From assembly GCA_007922305.1 (NCBI GenBank), contig ML677343.1, positions 28,649,915 through 28,713,914 of the forward strand: 64,000 bases of DNA, in the 5' to 3' direction. Made by a program: the position numbers and the translations under genes. Origin of the DNA: Dermatemys mawii (Eukaryota > Chordata > Testudines > Dermatemydidae). The notes beneath the pieces are model-generated. The model saw nothing but the letters and a program-made list of their open reading frames with translations. It had not been told where the DNA came from and made no database searches. This document shows, one piece after another, positions 33,791-46,224 of the stretch (position 1 is its first letter; each line of letters starts with the position of its first letter).

Positions 33791-36265
33791 ACCATGGGTA
33801 GCAGAGTATATTTGTAAATTGTTGTCCAGCATCACTCTGAGTCTCTCTGCCTCCAAACATCATGGAAAATGTTGTCTGAAGGTTTTTCATTAGAGGAGCC
33901 ATGGAGGGGTTTTACAGGGCATGGCCAAGCAGTCAAAAAATGGACTTTAAATTCATAGGTTTCCTGACCTAGCAGTGACCTCTATGCACATTCCCACCAG
34001 ATTTTTGTAAGACAATGCAGTACATTTGTATTTAACATAAACAGAGACCTCAACATGCAATTAAAGGCATGTTGGCTGTGCTCTTTTTTAAACTGCCATT
34101 ATCTATTAATAATAATACTTTTTATGACACTTTGAAGAATGGGTGGACAGGATTAAAAGAAATGAAACAAAGTTTGATAGAACCCATGTGCTGTCCTATC
34201 AGGTGAAATGGTGCAAAATCCCCTGACAGGAGGAAGAAGCAATATTTGTGGTGCTTCCACTCTGAGGTAATCCAGAGAAAATGGCTATTACTTTTTATTG
34301 GCCCTTCTTTATAAAACACTGCAACTCATCAACCGACCTCATTAGATATTTTGCTTAGCAAAACAAAAGTCATGAACAAGGAGCAACTATAATGTTCTCA
34401 AAAGTAAATTCTACATGAAGGTACAAAGTCATTTAAAATACATTGGATATTTTGTGAAATACTGAACATCTGGACCAAAATATCAGATGTTCACAAGTGT
34501 GTGTCATTATCTGTGCCGCTTATGCATTTGTGCACACAGTTGTGGTAATTGTTCATTCAAGTTGGATGCATAGTTGTGCATTGAACTGGGGGGAAATAGT
34601 TAATCTACTTGAAACTGAAGCAGGAATTTAGTTGGCAGAGGTACAATGTGGCCAGCACACAATACTGAAGTCCCCAACTCCTCCGAAAAGTTCCAGGGCA
34701 TTTTTAATGTCTGTAGGTTCTCAGAGTCTCTATTTTTGTATGTCATCCAAAAGCATAAATGTTGAGCGCATGGAGCGTGGAAGAGACAGTTATCAGAGTT
34801 GGTTGTCCTGTCTGATGGCTGTCTGGGCTGAATTATTCCAGCCTGATTTCACTTCACACTGACTTCAGTCTGCCCCTGTTGCTTAAGTTAATGTGTCATG
34901 TTCTCAAACTGATGCTGCTGTGAGAAGGAAATGACTGTTCCAACCACTCCTTTTTAAAGCGTGTTCATCACATTCATTTATAGAAAAATATTGTTAGGGA
35001 AGGAAATGAAGTTCAATGATGCATATTAGCTGTTGAGGAGAGATTCCCTTTAAAACGCATTTCCATTATATTTTATGCTTCTTTTTTTCAAGGTAGAAAC
35101 TGGAAAGGTTTTTATTCTTTTGTAAGGGTCTCATTGAATCTTTCATGGCGCGGTAAGAACATTTGCATTTTCATAGCACCTTCTGTCTGAGGATATTAAA
35201 GTAGTGTTCAACTCTTAATTAAGGCTCACACCATCCTGCGAGGAGGGAGTAATTCTCATTTTACCTGAGAAAACAAAGACACAGTTAAGTGACTTGCCCA
35301 AGTTCACAAGGAAAGTTTGTGAAAGAGTTGGTAACAGAAGCCTTATCTCTTGACTCCCAGTTTTGCGCTCTAACCACAAACTATTCTTCCTCCTGGTAGC
35401 AGAGGTACTAAAACTTGGTCTTGTGTGATGTTGCAAAAGCAGTGTTTTCATTCTGTTTCAGATAAACCATAACATTAGTCCACATTTACAATATTTATAG
35501 TTGTTATATACAATTGAAAAATCATTAAAGTTAACGCCAAATATAATTACGGCCCTAACTGTGTTATCTTGGGCAGGTAATTTAAGCTTTCTTTGTCTGA
35601 GCTGCTTACTTTCCTCTCGAGTATTGAGAGGATTAACTGGTATTTGTATAGTAATATGATGATATAAAATTGCCATATCGTCTAATTTATTATCGAGAAA
35701 GTGCTGAGCAAATAAATAATCATGACGTATTCTTTCAAGTATAGTTATGTATATAACAGTGGTGATGTTTCCTTTACTTCACTATAAATCTTCTGTTTCA
35801 GCAGGCTCACGTTCAGAAACAGTATTTCAATACAGACTGTCTTGGCTTTTGCTGTGGTTAGTTATGCACCTGATCCTCCAGAATGGCAAGGTTGGGCTCA
35901 GCATTAGTCTATGGGAGGGAGCAAACGTGATAAGCCGCTGCTGCAGCCCTCTGAATCCAGTTTTGACAAGCGTCTCTAGGCTGCTCTGTGCTACGCTGCA
36001 TGCCATAGGGGCTGTTTGAGCCCCCGGAGATCAGCTGGACATGATGGTACCCTGACCAAGCTCTAATGTTCCCATACTGGGTTGGGACACTGGAAGAATG
36101 GGTGGTATTCAGAGCTCTGGTGGTGGCCCTGTGTGAATACCAGCCTTAGGGAGGCTAAGTGTCTGGTTAACCATTCATCCAACATACACTAACTACAGGC
36201 CTGGTAGTTCTCACACACTTATAATCCCACTTAAATCACAGAGCTAAATGTATCCCTGATGTAAG
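33791..36265. other. Intergenic, one MIR-like fragment
   Basis: Apart from the SINE-like piece at about 35150-35410, nothing recognised; open frames are short and unrelated to known proteins as far as I can tell. Confidence 0.55.
35150..35410 (+). mobile_element. MIR-like SINE fragment
   Basis: CAGTTAAGTGACTTGCCCAA, GTTCACAAGG, then TTGACTCCCAGTTTTGCGCT and CTAACCACAAAC follow the order of MIR/CORE-SINE elements. Confidence 0.6.
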
Positions 36266-36269
36266 TCCA

Positions 36270-36860
36270 TTGGAGACAATGAATCACGGACTTGGGGAGG
36301 CAAGACCACAGCCGGCCAGCCCCTGCTGCCCAGGCCCCTTCCCCTCTCACCCCACTTCCCCAGTTGGAGCCCAGAGGCGCCACCTTCACCCCAGAACACC
36401 CGGCAGGTGGGCAGGCAGTTGAGCGCGACCCATGGTGTGCGGGCAACATGCCCCCACCCCAGAGCACTGGGTGGGCAGGCAGCATGGCCGCCAGCCCAGG
36501 GCAGATGGAGGGACCCAGGCTCCCTACAGCTGCCCATACAGCTCCCCCCATCCCAGCTCCAGCTGGGAGTTTGGGGGGGCCTTGGAGTCACAGCTCGTCC
36601 ATGAAAAGAGCCAGGAGGGAAGCTGTAGGGAGCCGCAGTGAACCCTCCAGCCCACTTCATTGGCCGGGCTCCATGCTGATCTGGCCAGGGGATGGGGTGG
36701 TGACCAGAGCCACGAGGGAGAAAGACAGGAAGAGGGAGTCTGCTCCCACAAAAAGTGGGAGGATTATGGCTCCGTATTTCCCAACCTCCAGTTCTGGTGC
36801 CACTAGGAAAGAAGAGCTGCAGCGGGAAGCAGGAGGGGGCCACACAGGCAGTTAGATTAG
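36270..36860. other. Unexplained GC-rich block with long overlapping open frames on both strands
   Basis: About 600 bp of much higher GC than its surroundings, rich in CCCAG/CTGGG words. A 227-codon minus frame and a 187-codon plus frame overlap, both proline-, glycine- and serine-rich and without a recognised domain. Base composition alone can produce such frames. It could be an uncharacterised GC-rich repeat or a CpG-depleted old island; I do not call a gene. Confidence 0.5.
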
Positions 36861-36869
36861 GCTGAGCGT

Positions 36870-39515
36870 TCCACTGCCTTTGATCCCCACTGCCCATGAT
36901 GTAAATAACATAAAAATCATGAACCAATTCATGCCTGAAATAAATAGCTGTTGCTCAGTTAAAATCCTTCACTTATGCCAGGACTGAATTTGACTTAATA
37001 CCTTGAAAGCTCTGTTCATGCCACATTAATCATGCCACTAAAGAAATGTACTCGGTTTATAGGTCAAGAAAGATCTGTCCCAGAGTCAGAATATGAGTTC
37101 CTGCTAGGCACAGACAACCTTAGTTCTGGCAATTCCTAATTTCTGAGAGCTTGACTTTGCAACCTTAACACTCTTTTAATGTAGAGTTTGCGATATGATA
37201 TAAATCTATAAGTCATTTGTGATTTAAATGAATCCAAAATGTCAGCTATAAAGAAGACAAGGTCAATTGAATATAGGAAATTACCTGCAGAGAACTTAAT
37301 ATAAATAGAAATACATTTGATAAGACAATTCATCCTTAACAAGGGTAACATCTCCCATTAAAATACTCTGATCAGGGTTTATAAATTATATATAAATGCT
37401 ATAGGGTCAAATCAGCATATATTTTCTGGATGTTTTCTGCTGTCAAAAACCTGGTTTGATTCAAATGTCCCAGTTACTATGTTGCTTAATCAGTTTGTCT
37501 CATTGTTTGCAAATATCTGTAGCTGGTGTTCAGTGGGAAGGACAAAACCGGGTAAGAAGTTGAGGGCGGGGAAGGGCACGACTCTATGTGAATATAAACA
37601 GTTTTAGCAAAATGAGGCTTGTTGGTCCTTGAAGGCTTTCTAGAATTTAGGGCAAAAAACTCATCAATGAGGTTTTCCCTAGTGGCCTACAGTTTGTAAC
37701 CTTATATGCTCCTCCAACAATATTTCACTTCCAAAATCAGAGGATCCTTCTGCTCCCGATGGGAAAGGGCGGTCTAATTTTCTCAGAATACAGCCTACAT
37801 TTTGTCTGTTTCAGTTTTTGGTATAGAAAGTGTCATGCACTGTAACATCATGGGCCAGATTTTTAAAACGGGGCATGCACATATCTAGTTTTGGTGTCCA
37901 GTGATCATGATTGTGCCCGCACGCAGCCGGTTAGCTGTCTGACTGAAATTGTGCACACAGCTCCAAAAATCTGGGCCTATGTTAATAATGAAGAAGGCAA
38001 TGGGGTGGAAAGCCAACAAGAAGTATAACAATTATAGATGGTTCTAGCCCGAAACAAGAAGTGTGTGAGTGGGAGAAGAGAGAATCCCTACATGAAGCTT
38101 GTCCCCTTCTCAGGGCTTTGGCCACTCTGCCAGTGGGTGGTGGGGAGCCTTGGGCCTGCCCACTGCTCCAGGTCCCAATCCAGGGACCCTACATAGAGAA
38201 GCTACATGCTGCTTCCTTTAAGTCTGTTGTTGCTTATATTCCCTGGGCTGCTTCCCATGTAACCCCTTCCTCTTTATCTTTACCTCAGGACTGACATTCT
38301 CTGTCCTACCCTTGCTTGAGCAAGGTCTTTTCAAGGTCTCTTCACCTGGACAGCTTCACAGACTTCCAGTCCCCCTTCCCTCTTCTGGTCCCAGAGAGCA
38401 ACTGATCTGCTCTGGCTCTGCACCTCCTTTTAGCTGAGTCTCTTTCACTCTGATTGACCACATCCTTGCAGCCTTTCTAGACAGGTTTAGAGGACCCACC
38501 TTCATTGTTCCTTTTCTGGAGCAGGGTGTGGTGTAGGACCTTGAGGCCTCCAGCAGGGGGCCTCATAAGGCCTGGCACACCATCACACCAAGCATTCCTT
38601 AACTTAAGGGTGTTGGAAAACCAGCACTGAGTTTTGCATCTCAGGCCCTCTATGTGTTCCATACGCAATGGACAAAACATCCACTTTCAATCTAGAGTGC
38701 ATATATTTTAGATCAAGGAAGTAACAAAGAAAGGAAGACAACACATTTTTGTGATTATTTTTTTGTTGACTTTCATAAAGAAACAGACAATAAAAACTAC
38801 AAAAAGGTAAATGACTTACAGCATGTATATGTTTCCAAATACTGCATACTCCAATAGAATTAAGCAATTATGCAATTTTACAACTTGTCAAAGCTTCAAG
38901 GTCAAACAATACAAAATCAGACAATACTACATAGACATAACATTTTACAGTGGGGGTAACAAGCAATAAAATAGGAGAAACATATATGAATAGGGAGAGG
39001 AGAGAAGAAGGGAAATGGGGGAAGGGCAAAGGGAAAGAAGAAGGCTTAGGTGGGCTGGAAGTCTGGTATTTAACCCTCTCAACCGTTTTTATCCAAATGT
39101 AACTAGAAACGAGGTCCAAATTTCTTCAAAATCATATAATTGCTCTCTACAGCAATAAGTTGTTCTTTTGTGGCTGCTAACTTAGACAGGGCCAAATACC
39201 GCTGCTGTATTCTGGGCATAGGCCTACTCTTCCAAGATGTATAAGAGTTAAACTTGTGCTTGGCCTTACCAGCCAAACCTCAGCTGAAAATTACATCCCA
39301 AATTATTTGCCTACTAAGCTGCATGTAATTACTATGACTTGGGTTCTTGAGGATTGCAATGATCACCAACACACGAAGAGAACACATCTCTATGAGAGAG
39401 ATCACAGTGTGTGAAATTTACTTGGCAACAAGAGGCATCTTGGACTAATATGGAGTATGCCTTCCTGCAAAAATGGACTCACTTTGCAGTTAAGGGTGAA
39501 CGGCAATGTGGTTTA
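36870..39515. other. Intergenic, no recognised element
   Basis: No exon, RNA or clear repeat seen. A purine-rich tract occupies about 38990-39050. Confidence 0.5.
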
Positions 39516-39520
39516 GTAGA

Positions 39521-39725
39521 ATGGAAGCAAAATTAAGTCTCTGGAGACCTGGAGTCTATTCCAGATCTGCTACTATCTTGCTGTGTGTGACCTTGAGAAG
39601 TCAGTTTCTCTCTTTCCCCTTTCACTCTGTAGGGAAGGGATTGTCTCCTAAGTGTTTGTACAGTGCCTAGCACAATGGGACCCTGATTCTGGCTGAGGCC
39701 TTTAAGTGCTACTGTAATATAAACA
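39521..39725 (+). mobile_element. MIR-like SINE with conserved tail
   Basis: CTGGAGTCTATTCCAGATCT, GTGTGTGACCTTGAGAAGTC and the tail TTGTACAGTGCCTAGCACAA followed by TGGGACCCTGAT. This matches the layout of MIR/CORE-type SINEs common in reptiles. Confidence 0.65.
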
Positions 39726-40042
39726 GCAACAGCACAAGAAGCAGTCTTGCAGCACACCGTTACATGCACCTCTGAATCCATCTTTACCTTGTATTCTACC
39801 TAATGATATCCCTGTTCCCTTTTCTTGTGTGCATCTCAGTTTCCTTCCATACTATTATATATCATGCACCTAAAAAGTGGAATAGTCACATAAAAGGAGA
39901 CATCCTGAATCCAGCAGGGTGAAGCACATCACCAAAAAACAGGACAAATCATTTTTATTGGTGAGAGTGAGGTCACTTGCAATAGTGTCCTTTACACAAT
40001 ACATTACACCACTTGGGAAGTATGATCTGTTTCTATGACAAC

Positions 40043-40047
<5 letters not shown>

Positions 40048-40087
<40 letters not shown>
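40048..40087. repeat. (CT)n microsatellite, about 20 units
   Basis: Uninterrupted CT dinucleotides, followed by TTTGCTCTC. Confidence 0.97.
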
Positions 40088-40089
<2 letters not shown>

Positions 40090-40335
40090 GCTCTCAAAGA
40101 CATACACAAAAGTACCATTTACTCCATTGTATTACAGAAAACAATTCTCAGAAATCTAGCTGCAAAGTAATGTGGCCAGATGTCAAATCCAGTTAGGTAT
40201 CACCACAAGGAATTAAAAATACTCAGCTACTTAGTTATGTGTTTTACATAAATGAAGTTAATATATCAAATAATTAGATTAAATAGATGTTTGCAAATAT
40301 CAAAACCACTGTATATGTAGTAGTATAATTTTTAT

Positions 40336-40470
40336 GGAATCATAGAATATCAAGATTGGAAAGGACCTCAGGAGGTCATCTAGTTCAACCCCCTGCTCAA
40401 AGCAGGACCAATCCCCAGCTAAACCATCTCAGCCAGGGCTTTGTCAAGCCTGACCTTAAAAACCTCTTTG
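40336..40470 (-). mobile_element. CR1 LINE 3' end fragment (reversed)
   Basis: Begins with GGAATCATAGAATATC and contains CAACCCCCTGCTCAAAGCAG and GACCAATCCCCAGCTAAACC, the reverse complement of the same CR1 tail seen at 23880-23990. Confidence 0.9.
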
Positions 40471-40771
40471 ATTTTTTTACAAAATGTGCTCAATTTGAAG
40501 AGTCAGTAATTTGACAATCTTGTTTCTTCCTAGTTTTTCTCACTCTGAATTGATAAGAAAGTTTCTTTCATGTGATTTACTTTTGCTCAGGGATTTTGAC
40601 CGAAAGGAAGGAGACTCAGAAAATGGCTGCATCACAGAGGTCATGATAATCTGCTTGGCAGCTGGCTTCCTTTCCCTGAAGAGGCGACTTGACCAGCAGT
40701 AGACATCTACTATAATAGGCTTTCACACGTGCCGGTAAAGACACAGTGGTAGGTACTAGAGAAGAGAGAGT

Positions 40772-40991
40772 CAGGGACGGCTCTAAGGTTTTTGCCGCCC
40801 CAAGCGCAGAAGTTCCACAGCATGCCTGCGGGAGGTCCGCGGCTGCCACAGATTCAGCGGCTTTTCTGCGGGAGGTTCATGGGTCCCACGGCCTCGTCAT
40901 CCCCACGAAAGACAGCCGGACATCAGGCCACCCCCCGCAGCTTGCTGCCCCAAGCACACGCTTGGAGCGCTGGTGCCTGGAGCCGGCCCTG
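40772..40991. mobile_element. hAT-type non-autonomous element, 220 bp
   Basis: Exact 8-bp duplication GAGAGAGT at 40764-40771 and 40992-40999. Left end CAGGGACGGCTCTA, right end inverted CAGGGCCGGCTCCA. GC-rich inside. Confidence 0.92.
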
Positions 40992-40999
40992 GAGAGAGT

Positions 41000-42274
41000 G
41001 GTGCTTTGTCTCTTCTCTATTACACCAATGTAACTATTTTGTCTATTGCGGAGTTCCTCCTGATTTACACCATGGTAGAGTAGTGGAGAATCAGCCCCAG
41101 TCCGTAACTGTGCTACTACAGCCCATATAGAGAGGGAGCTAAACATTAATTTATTTTATAGGATAACCTCAGAATCCTCTTGTGATATTTGGGCCTACAG
41201 ATTTACCCTAATTCTGAGGTCCACTGTGAAAAGTAATTGACAGTTCATAAGATGTCACAATAACCTACAATAACAAATAGTAAAGGGAAAAGGTTCAAAG
41301 GGGAGATGGAAAGATTGAATTAGTCTAAACAAAAAGGTCTACGAATATAAGAGGACTGTGTTAAGATCATGCCCTATAAATAAGAGGAGTGTGGGATTGG
41401 CAATCAATGAACCAAAATTGGTGTGTCAGAAATTAGGCCTCACTTCCTTTCGAGGTCTTCAAAAAGCCTTTGGTAGATGGACGGATATAAACACTAGCTG
41501 CCTGAAAGATAAGAGAAGGGGAAGGAGCAAGCTTCACCGTGATGATTGTAACCCCTACCGTCTCCTGGAGCTCGGGATCAAGAAGGACAGAACTGTTCCT
41601 TCATTGTCTTCATCCTGAGAGATGTCTTGACCGAACTGCAGAGAGAGGGGGCAGAGAGAGGGATTCAGTGGATGCTCCCATCTCCACCAGCTCTGACTTA
41701 ATTCCATAAGACTTTGTCTCCCCTCCCTCCATGTGTTCTTTTCCTTCCCTACCTTATTTCTTCCTTCTCCTAATTTTCTCCTTTTTTCCTTCTATTTTAT
41801 AACAGTCTAACTTAGCTGGCCAAACCTGCATATTTTGCAGCACTGTTGTAAGCCTGTAATCAGAAGGGCATCTAAATGCAATGCCCGAAACAGCCTGATG
41901 CCGTCCTCAAGTTTGCCAGATCTTGCAGTGGCTGATAAAACCGTGGGCTGTGCCTGTGTTTTTCCAGCAACAAGGTTGCAAGTGAGAGTAAACACCACAG
42001 AAAGAAGCAGCATTTTGTGTCTTTCGTGTTCTTTTCTCTCTCTGTTTGTGTGTGTTTGTCTTCTAGGAAACAGGATCGGACTTTAACAGCAGCAACAATG
42101 ACAATTCCTGACCATCTTAACTAGCTTGTTCTCTTTTCCCCCAAAAGGGCACTTGTTCTCATCTTTACTACTATGTAAAGGTCTATCAAACAAGGGAAGA
42201 TTCCTTCTAAAACTTCTATCCAGCTTATGGGGAAGGGAACAAGGGGTGTTGTTAAAATGAAAACCTCCTTTAAT
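41000..42274. other. Intergenic, no recognised element
   Basis: Ordinary AT-rich sequence with short pyrimidine runs near 41700-41800; no exon recognised. Confidence 0.5.
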
Positions 42275-42399
42275 TAAGGTGACTATCCATCCCATTTTTA
42301 AAGGGACAATTCCATTTTTTTGGGACTTTTTCTTATATAAGTGTCTATTATCCCCCACTCCCTGTCCCGTTTTTTCACAGTTGCTGTCTGGTAACCCTA
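42275..42399 (+). mobile_element. hAT-type MITE, TAGGGTGACCAGA family, copy 3
   Basis: Left end TAAGGTGACTATCCATCCC, right end GTCTGGTAACCCTA. Exact 8-bp duplication CCTTTAAT at 42267-42274 and 42400-42407. Confidence 0.9.
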
Positions 42400-42407
42400 C
42401 CTTTAAT

Positions 42408-43681
42408 GCTTTACATTTCAAAATCTTGAATTCCCCCCACCCCACCACCACCACCCATCCCCCACACCCCTCCTGTTGTGGGTCTGGTGTGGGTCACAGC
42501 TGAGAATGCCAAATTCAAGAGAGACTGATAAAGACAGGGCAGACGAAGAGACTGATAAAGATAGAGCAGACACACCACAAACTCGTTAGATTAGATTCAC
42601 CAGACCAGGATCAAACTGAGCTGCTGTAGCACCACAATGGTTAACAAAATACAGTCCCCTTAGGCAATCCAACCCTTATCACCACCCAGAGATCTGGCCT
42701 TTATGAGGAGAGGGTACTGAAAAGCAGATTCATCACGTAAAAGTTCTTCCAATTCAAAAGGATTGGCCATTTTTTTCAGGTCAATATATAACTCACAAAA
42801 CCACACTTGCAGCCAATCCTTTAGTAATTAAAAACTAAAGGATTAATTATATGATAAGAAAAGAAGAGTGTATTAAATGGTTAAGGAACGATATTGCAAT
42901 TGATTTTCAGAAGTTGCAGGTCAAGACAACAACAGTGATGTTAAATCTGCTAGCTTGTAATAATTCCCTCTGGTTTACCCAGGCAGGTTGGGTGGGTCAT
43001 TCAGTCCATTGTTCCAAGCTGCCTTAGAAAATCACAATCCAGAGATGAGAAGCAGGAATGAAGACAAAGCAGTGATGTCACAGCTTGCAATTTATAGCTC
43101 AGCTCATGTGCATGGAAAGTTATGGCCATTATGGAGTCCAGGGTCACATGAGTATGGAAAGTTACTGGTAAAAGATGGAGTCTTAGATCACATATCCTCA
43201 TATCATGTCCTTACATGCTTTGCTGAGTCATAGGGGTATTCATTGAGTACCTGCTCCTTAAGGAGTTTTTGGGAGGGTCCGTGGTATAGTTGATTGTCTT
43301 TAATGGGGCATCAAGCAGGCTGGCTAGCCTTGATGCAGATCTGTCTAGGGAGGTGTTACCCAGGAACACAACACCTGTTTGAGATACAAATACATATCAA
43401 ATATTCATAACATGATTTCTTCAGATACAAAGATGATACATGTATGTAAACAGAATTGCCGTGCTTGGCAATTCCATTCCACTGATATCTTACATGACAT
43501 ACTTTATATCAGATGTCGCACACTTGCGACAGTGGTAGCAACAGTGATACAAATGGTCATCTTTTTCATGCAGCATTACACTCTATTATCTTTAATAAAA
43601 GGTTAAAAGGATTTTCAGCTGTGTGTTTCCCATGCTACTAAGCAGGCTGAGGTCTCTGAATACCAACCCCTGATGCTTGCT
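42408..43681. other. Intergenic
   Basis: Contains a C-rich tract at 42432-42474; otherwise nothing recognised. Confidence 0.5.
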
Positions 43682-43986
43682 AAGGGCAGGTCGACACTAC
43701 CCACTGGATCAGCGGGTAGCGATCAATCTTTTGGAGGTCAATTTATCATGTCTAGTCTAGACGTGATAAATCAATCCCAGAGCTCTCTCCCATCAATTCC
43801 GGTACTCCACCGCTGTGGGAGGCACAGGTGGAGTTGATGGGGGAGCAGCAGCAGTCGACTCACCACTGTGAAGATGCCGTGGTAAGTTGACCTACATACA
43901 TCGACTTCAGCTACGCTATTCTCATAGCTGAAGTTGCATATCTTAGGTCAATCCCGCCACCACTCCACCAGTGTAAACCAGGGCTT
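43682..43986 (+). mobile_element. MITE with internal hairpin, copy A
   Basis: Ends AAGGGCAGGTCGACACTAC and, inverted, AAGCCCTGGTTTACACTGG. Internal words TTTATCATGTCTAGTCTAGA, GACGTGATAAATCAATC, and a hairpin formed by CTTCAGCTACG and CATAGCTGAAG. About 305 bp. Target duplication ambiguous (TTAA-like). Confidence 0.8.
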
Positions 43987-45652
43987 AAACTTTAATTTCG
44001 GACATTTACAGAGTCATGTTAACTTTTTTGACTCTTTGGTTCTATTTATTCCATCTAAATTAATACAATTGTCCCAAACAAAGAGTGCTTTGCCTATAAA
44101 CTATAAACCAACCTATTGTGTTCCTCGTAGCTGGATTAAATTGCTTATTACACATAAGGGTCATTTAAAGCCAAGTACGACCAAGAATGAATCCATATCA
44201 GATGCAACACAAAAAGCAATGGAGGCAATTGCCTTAAATAACCATGTCTGGGTTTTTTCCCTTTGTTATGACTAAAACATGATGATCTGTCTGCAGTAGG
44301 AGCAAGTCCCTCAGTGGGAATAAAGTCACAGCTGTACAATCTCTAGCCAACCAGCCAAGTAGAAACAACAGAAAGTACTTTGTGCTGCATGTCCTGCCAA
44401 GTTATTGTGATCAAATGGCTTTTAAAAAGTGACCCTCCCCTGAAATGATACCAAGTCCGTGGCATTAGGATAAGTCTTAGGAAAAATCCTACATCCTATA
44501 AAAAGCTGATTATAAAAGCACCACGAGAAGTTTTGTTTTGTTTAAATCTAGGGGAGAAAAAATAAAATAAAAGACACGGAAGGTTCACATTGAACATAAC
44601 ACAATTTTGCAGTTGGAGTTTGATTTTTCAGTTTTTTAAATAGTTTGATTTTTTAAACACATCCCTAGCAAGAAAGTTTTCATGCAATTTTGTAGCCTGT
44701 AGAATTGGAAAAGAGAGAATAACGCTTCTTGTTACGGTTTCTTGTATCTCACTGATATGGGGGTATCATGCTGAGAGAGTGCTATGGATGGACTAAGTGC
44801 AAGCTTTCTAAGCTTTCCTTGTTTCTTTCCTAGCCGAAAATTATTGGAAATGATTGTCTGTTTGCTATTTTCCAGTTCCCAAAGGATAGTTTTAAGAAAC
44901 AAATAGGACGTAATGAGGAGTTAGCCACCTTTAAACTAATAATTATGAAGGAGTAGAGTCATTCGGTGATTGGATACTTACAACAAGGTACTGCAATGTT
45001 GCCTTCAGTAAAACATTTCTCGTGACATGGGATAGATTCATGAGCTGTCCTTTGTTTTCTCAGTAGGCATGTTGATTCTACAGATTGTAAAATACCAAAT
45101 TTTCTTCCAAACAAGAAGATTCAGTCTTGGTACATAAAAGCCAACATAAATAGGATGCTTAGGTAGAAACTGCAAGGAGAGAACTCAGCAGTCCTTCCCA
45201 TTTCTGTGACAGGCACTTTTTCATTTGTGGTAGAGGACAACTTTAATCTGAAAAAGGAAAGATATGTAATCAAAGAATGACTGAGATTTGAAAGGACTAA
45301 GAACTCTACATCCCCTGGCCCAGCCCCCTGCTTTTTTTGCAGGCCTCTGATATACCATCTGCTATTATTGTTGGTCAGCCAGGAGACTGTCCTGTTCAGG
45401 ATCAGAAATCAGGTCTATTCTTTAGTTGATCACATAATTATTTTTATTCTAATATTTACATTGGATTTTACTCATTTGCATTCACATCCATTATTTCTAT
45501 ACCTAATGAGGACAGTTCCTCCCCCTCTTAATTGTAGTACCCCTTATGTACCAACATTATTTTCCTTATACCTTCCATTCTTCTCATTTCCCTTAATCCT
45601 TCTTCCTAGTGTGTTCCCTCCCAATCCTTTTTCATCTCTATTATCATCGATC
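43987..45652. other. Intergenic
   Basis: No recognisable element. The stretch around 45480-45640 is pyrimidine-rich and gives a long but low-complexity open frame. Confidence 0.5.
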
Positions 45653-45941
45653 AAGGGCTTGTCTTCACTACGCACGGTAGCAATCGGTCTTTTGGTGATC
45701 GATTTATTGCATCTTGTCAGGACGCGATAAATCGATCGCCAGCGCTGCCCCCATCGACTCCGAAACTCCAGCTCGCCAAAAGGCATAAGCTAGAGTCGAT
45801 GGGGGAGCGTGCCGCTGACCGCCGCCGCCGGGAGGATGTCAGGTAAGTCAGCTGTAGAGACGCCGACTTCAGCTACGTTATTAACATAGCTGAAGTTGCG
45901 TATCTACAGCCGATCCCCAGCCCTAGTGAAGACCAGCCCTA
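45653..45941 (+). mobile_element. MITE with internal hairpin, copy B
   Basis: Same orientation and organisation as the element at 43682: ends AGGGCTTGTCTTCACTA and, inverted, AGGGCTGGTCTTCACTA; internal GATCGATTTATTGCATC, GACGCGATAAATCGATC, and the CTTCAGCTACG/CATAGCTGAAG hairpin. Confidence 0.87.
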
Positions 45942-46092
45942 AGTGTTAACAGTACTGCCCCACTGATAATTAAATGTCAGTGAAGCCCTGGAAAATGTCA
46001 CTTAATGAAGGGCGACATTATAGGTTATCTTCACAAAACTCTGATCACTATAACATCTGCTTGATAGGCCACGTAGTTATGAGGACCCCCTC

Positions 46093-46216
46093 TAGGGTGA
46101 CCAGACAGCAAGTCTGAAAAATCGGGACAGGGGATAGGGGATAATAGGAGCCTATATAAGAAAGAGACCAAAAAATCAGGAGTGTCCCTATAAAATCGGG
46201 ACATCTGGTCACCCTA
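46093..46216 (-). mobile_element. hAT-type MITE, TAGGGTGACCAGA family, copy 4 (reversed)
   Basis: Perfect 13-bp inverted ends TAGGGTGACCAGA and TCTGGTCACCCTA; 124 bp. Flanking 8-mers ACCCCCTC (46085-46092) and GCCCCCTC (46217-46224) match at 7 of 8 positions. The best preserved copy. Confidence 0.93.
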
Positions 46217-46224
46217 GCCCCCTC

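Noticed and set aside
36244..36927. 227-codon minus-strand open frame
   Set aside because: It lies in a GC-rich block where stops are rare by composition, has low-complexity Pro/Gly/Ser content, overlaps an equally long frame on the other strand, and shows no splice or domain signal. Reported only as an unexplained block.
45368..45730. 120-codon plus-strand open frame
   Set aside because: Produced by a pyrimidine-rich tract giving Phe/Leu/Ser/Pro repeats, and it runs into a MITE at 45653.
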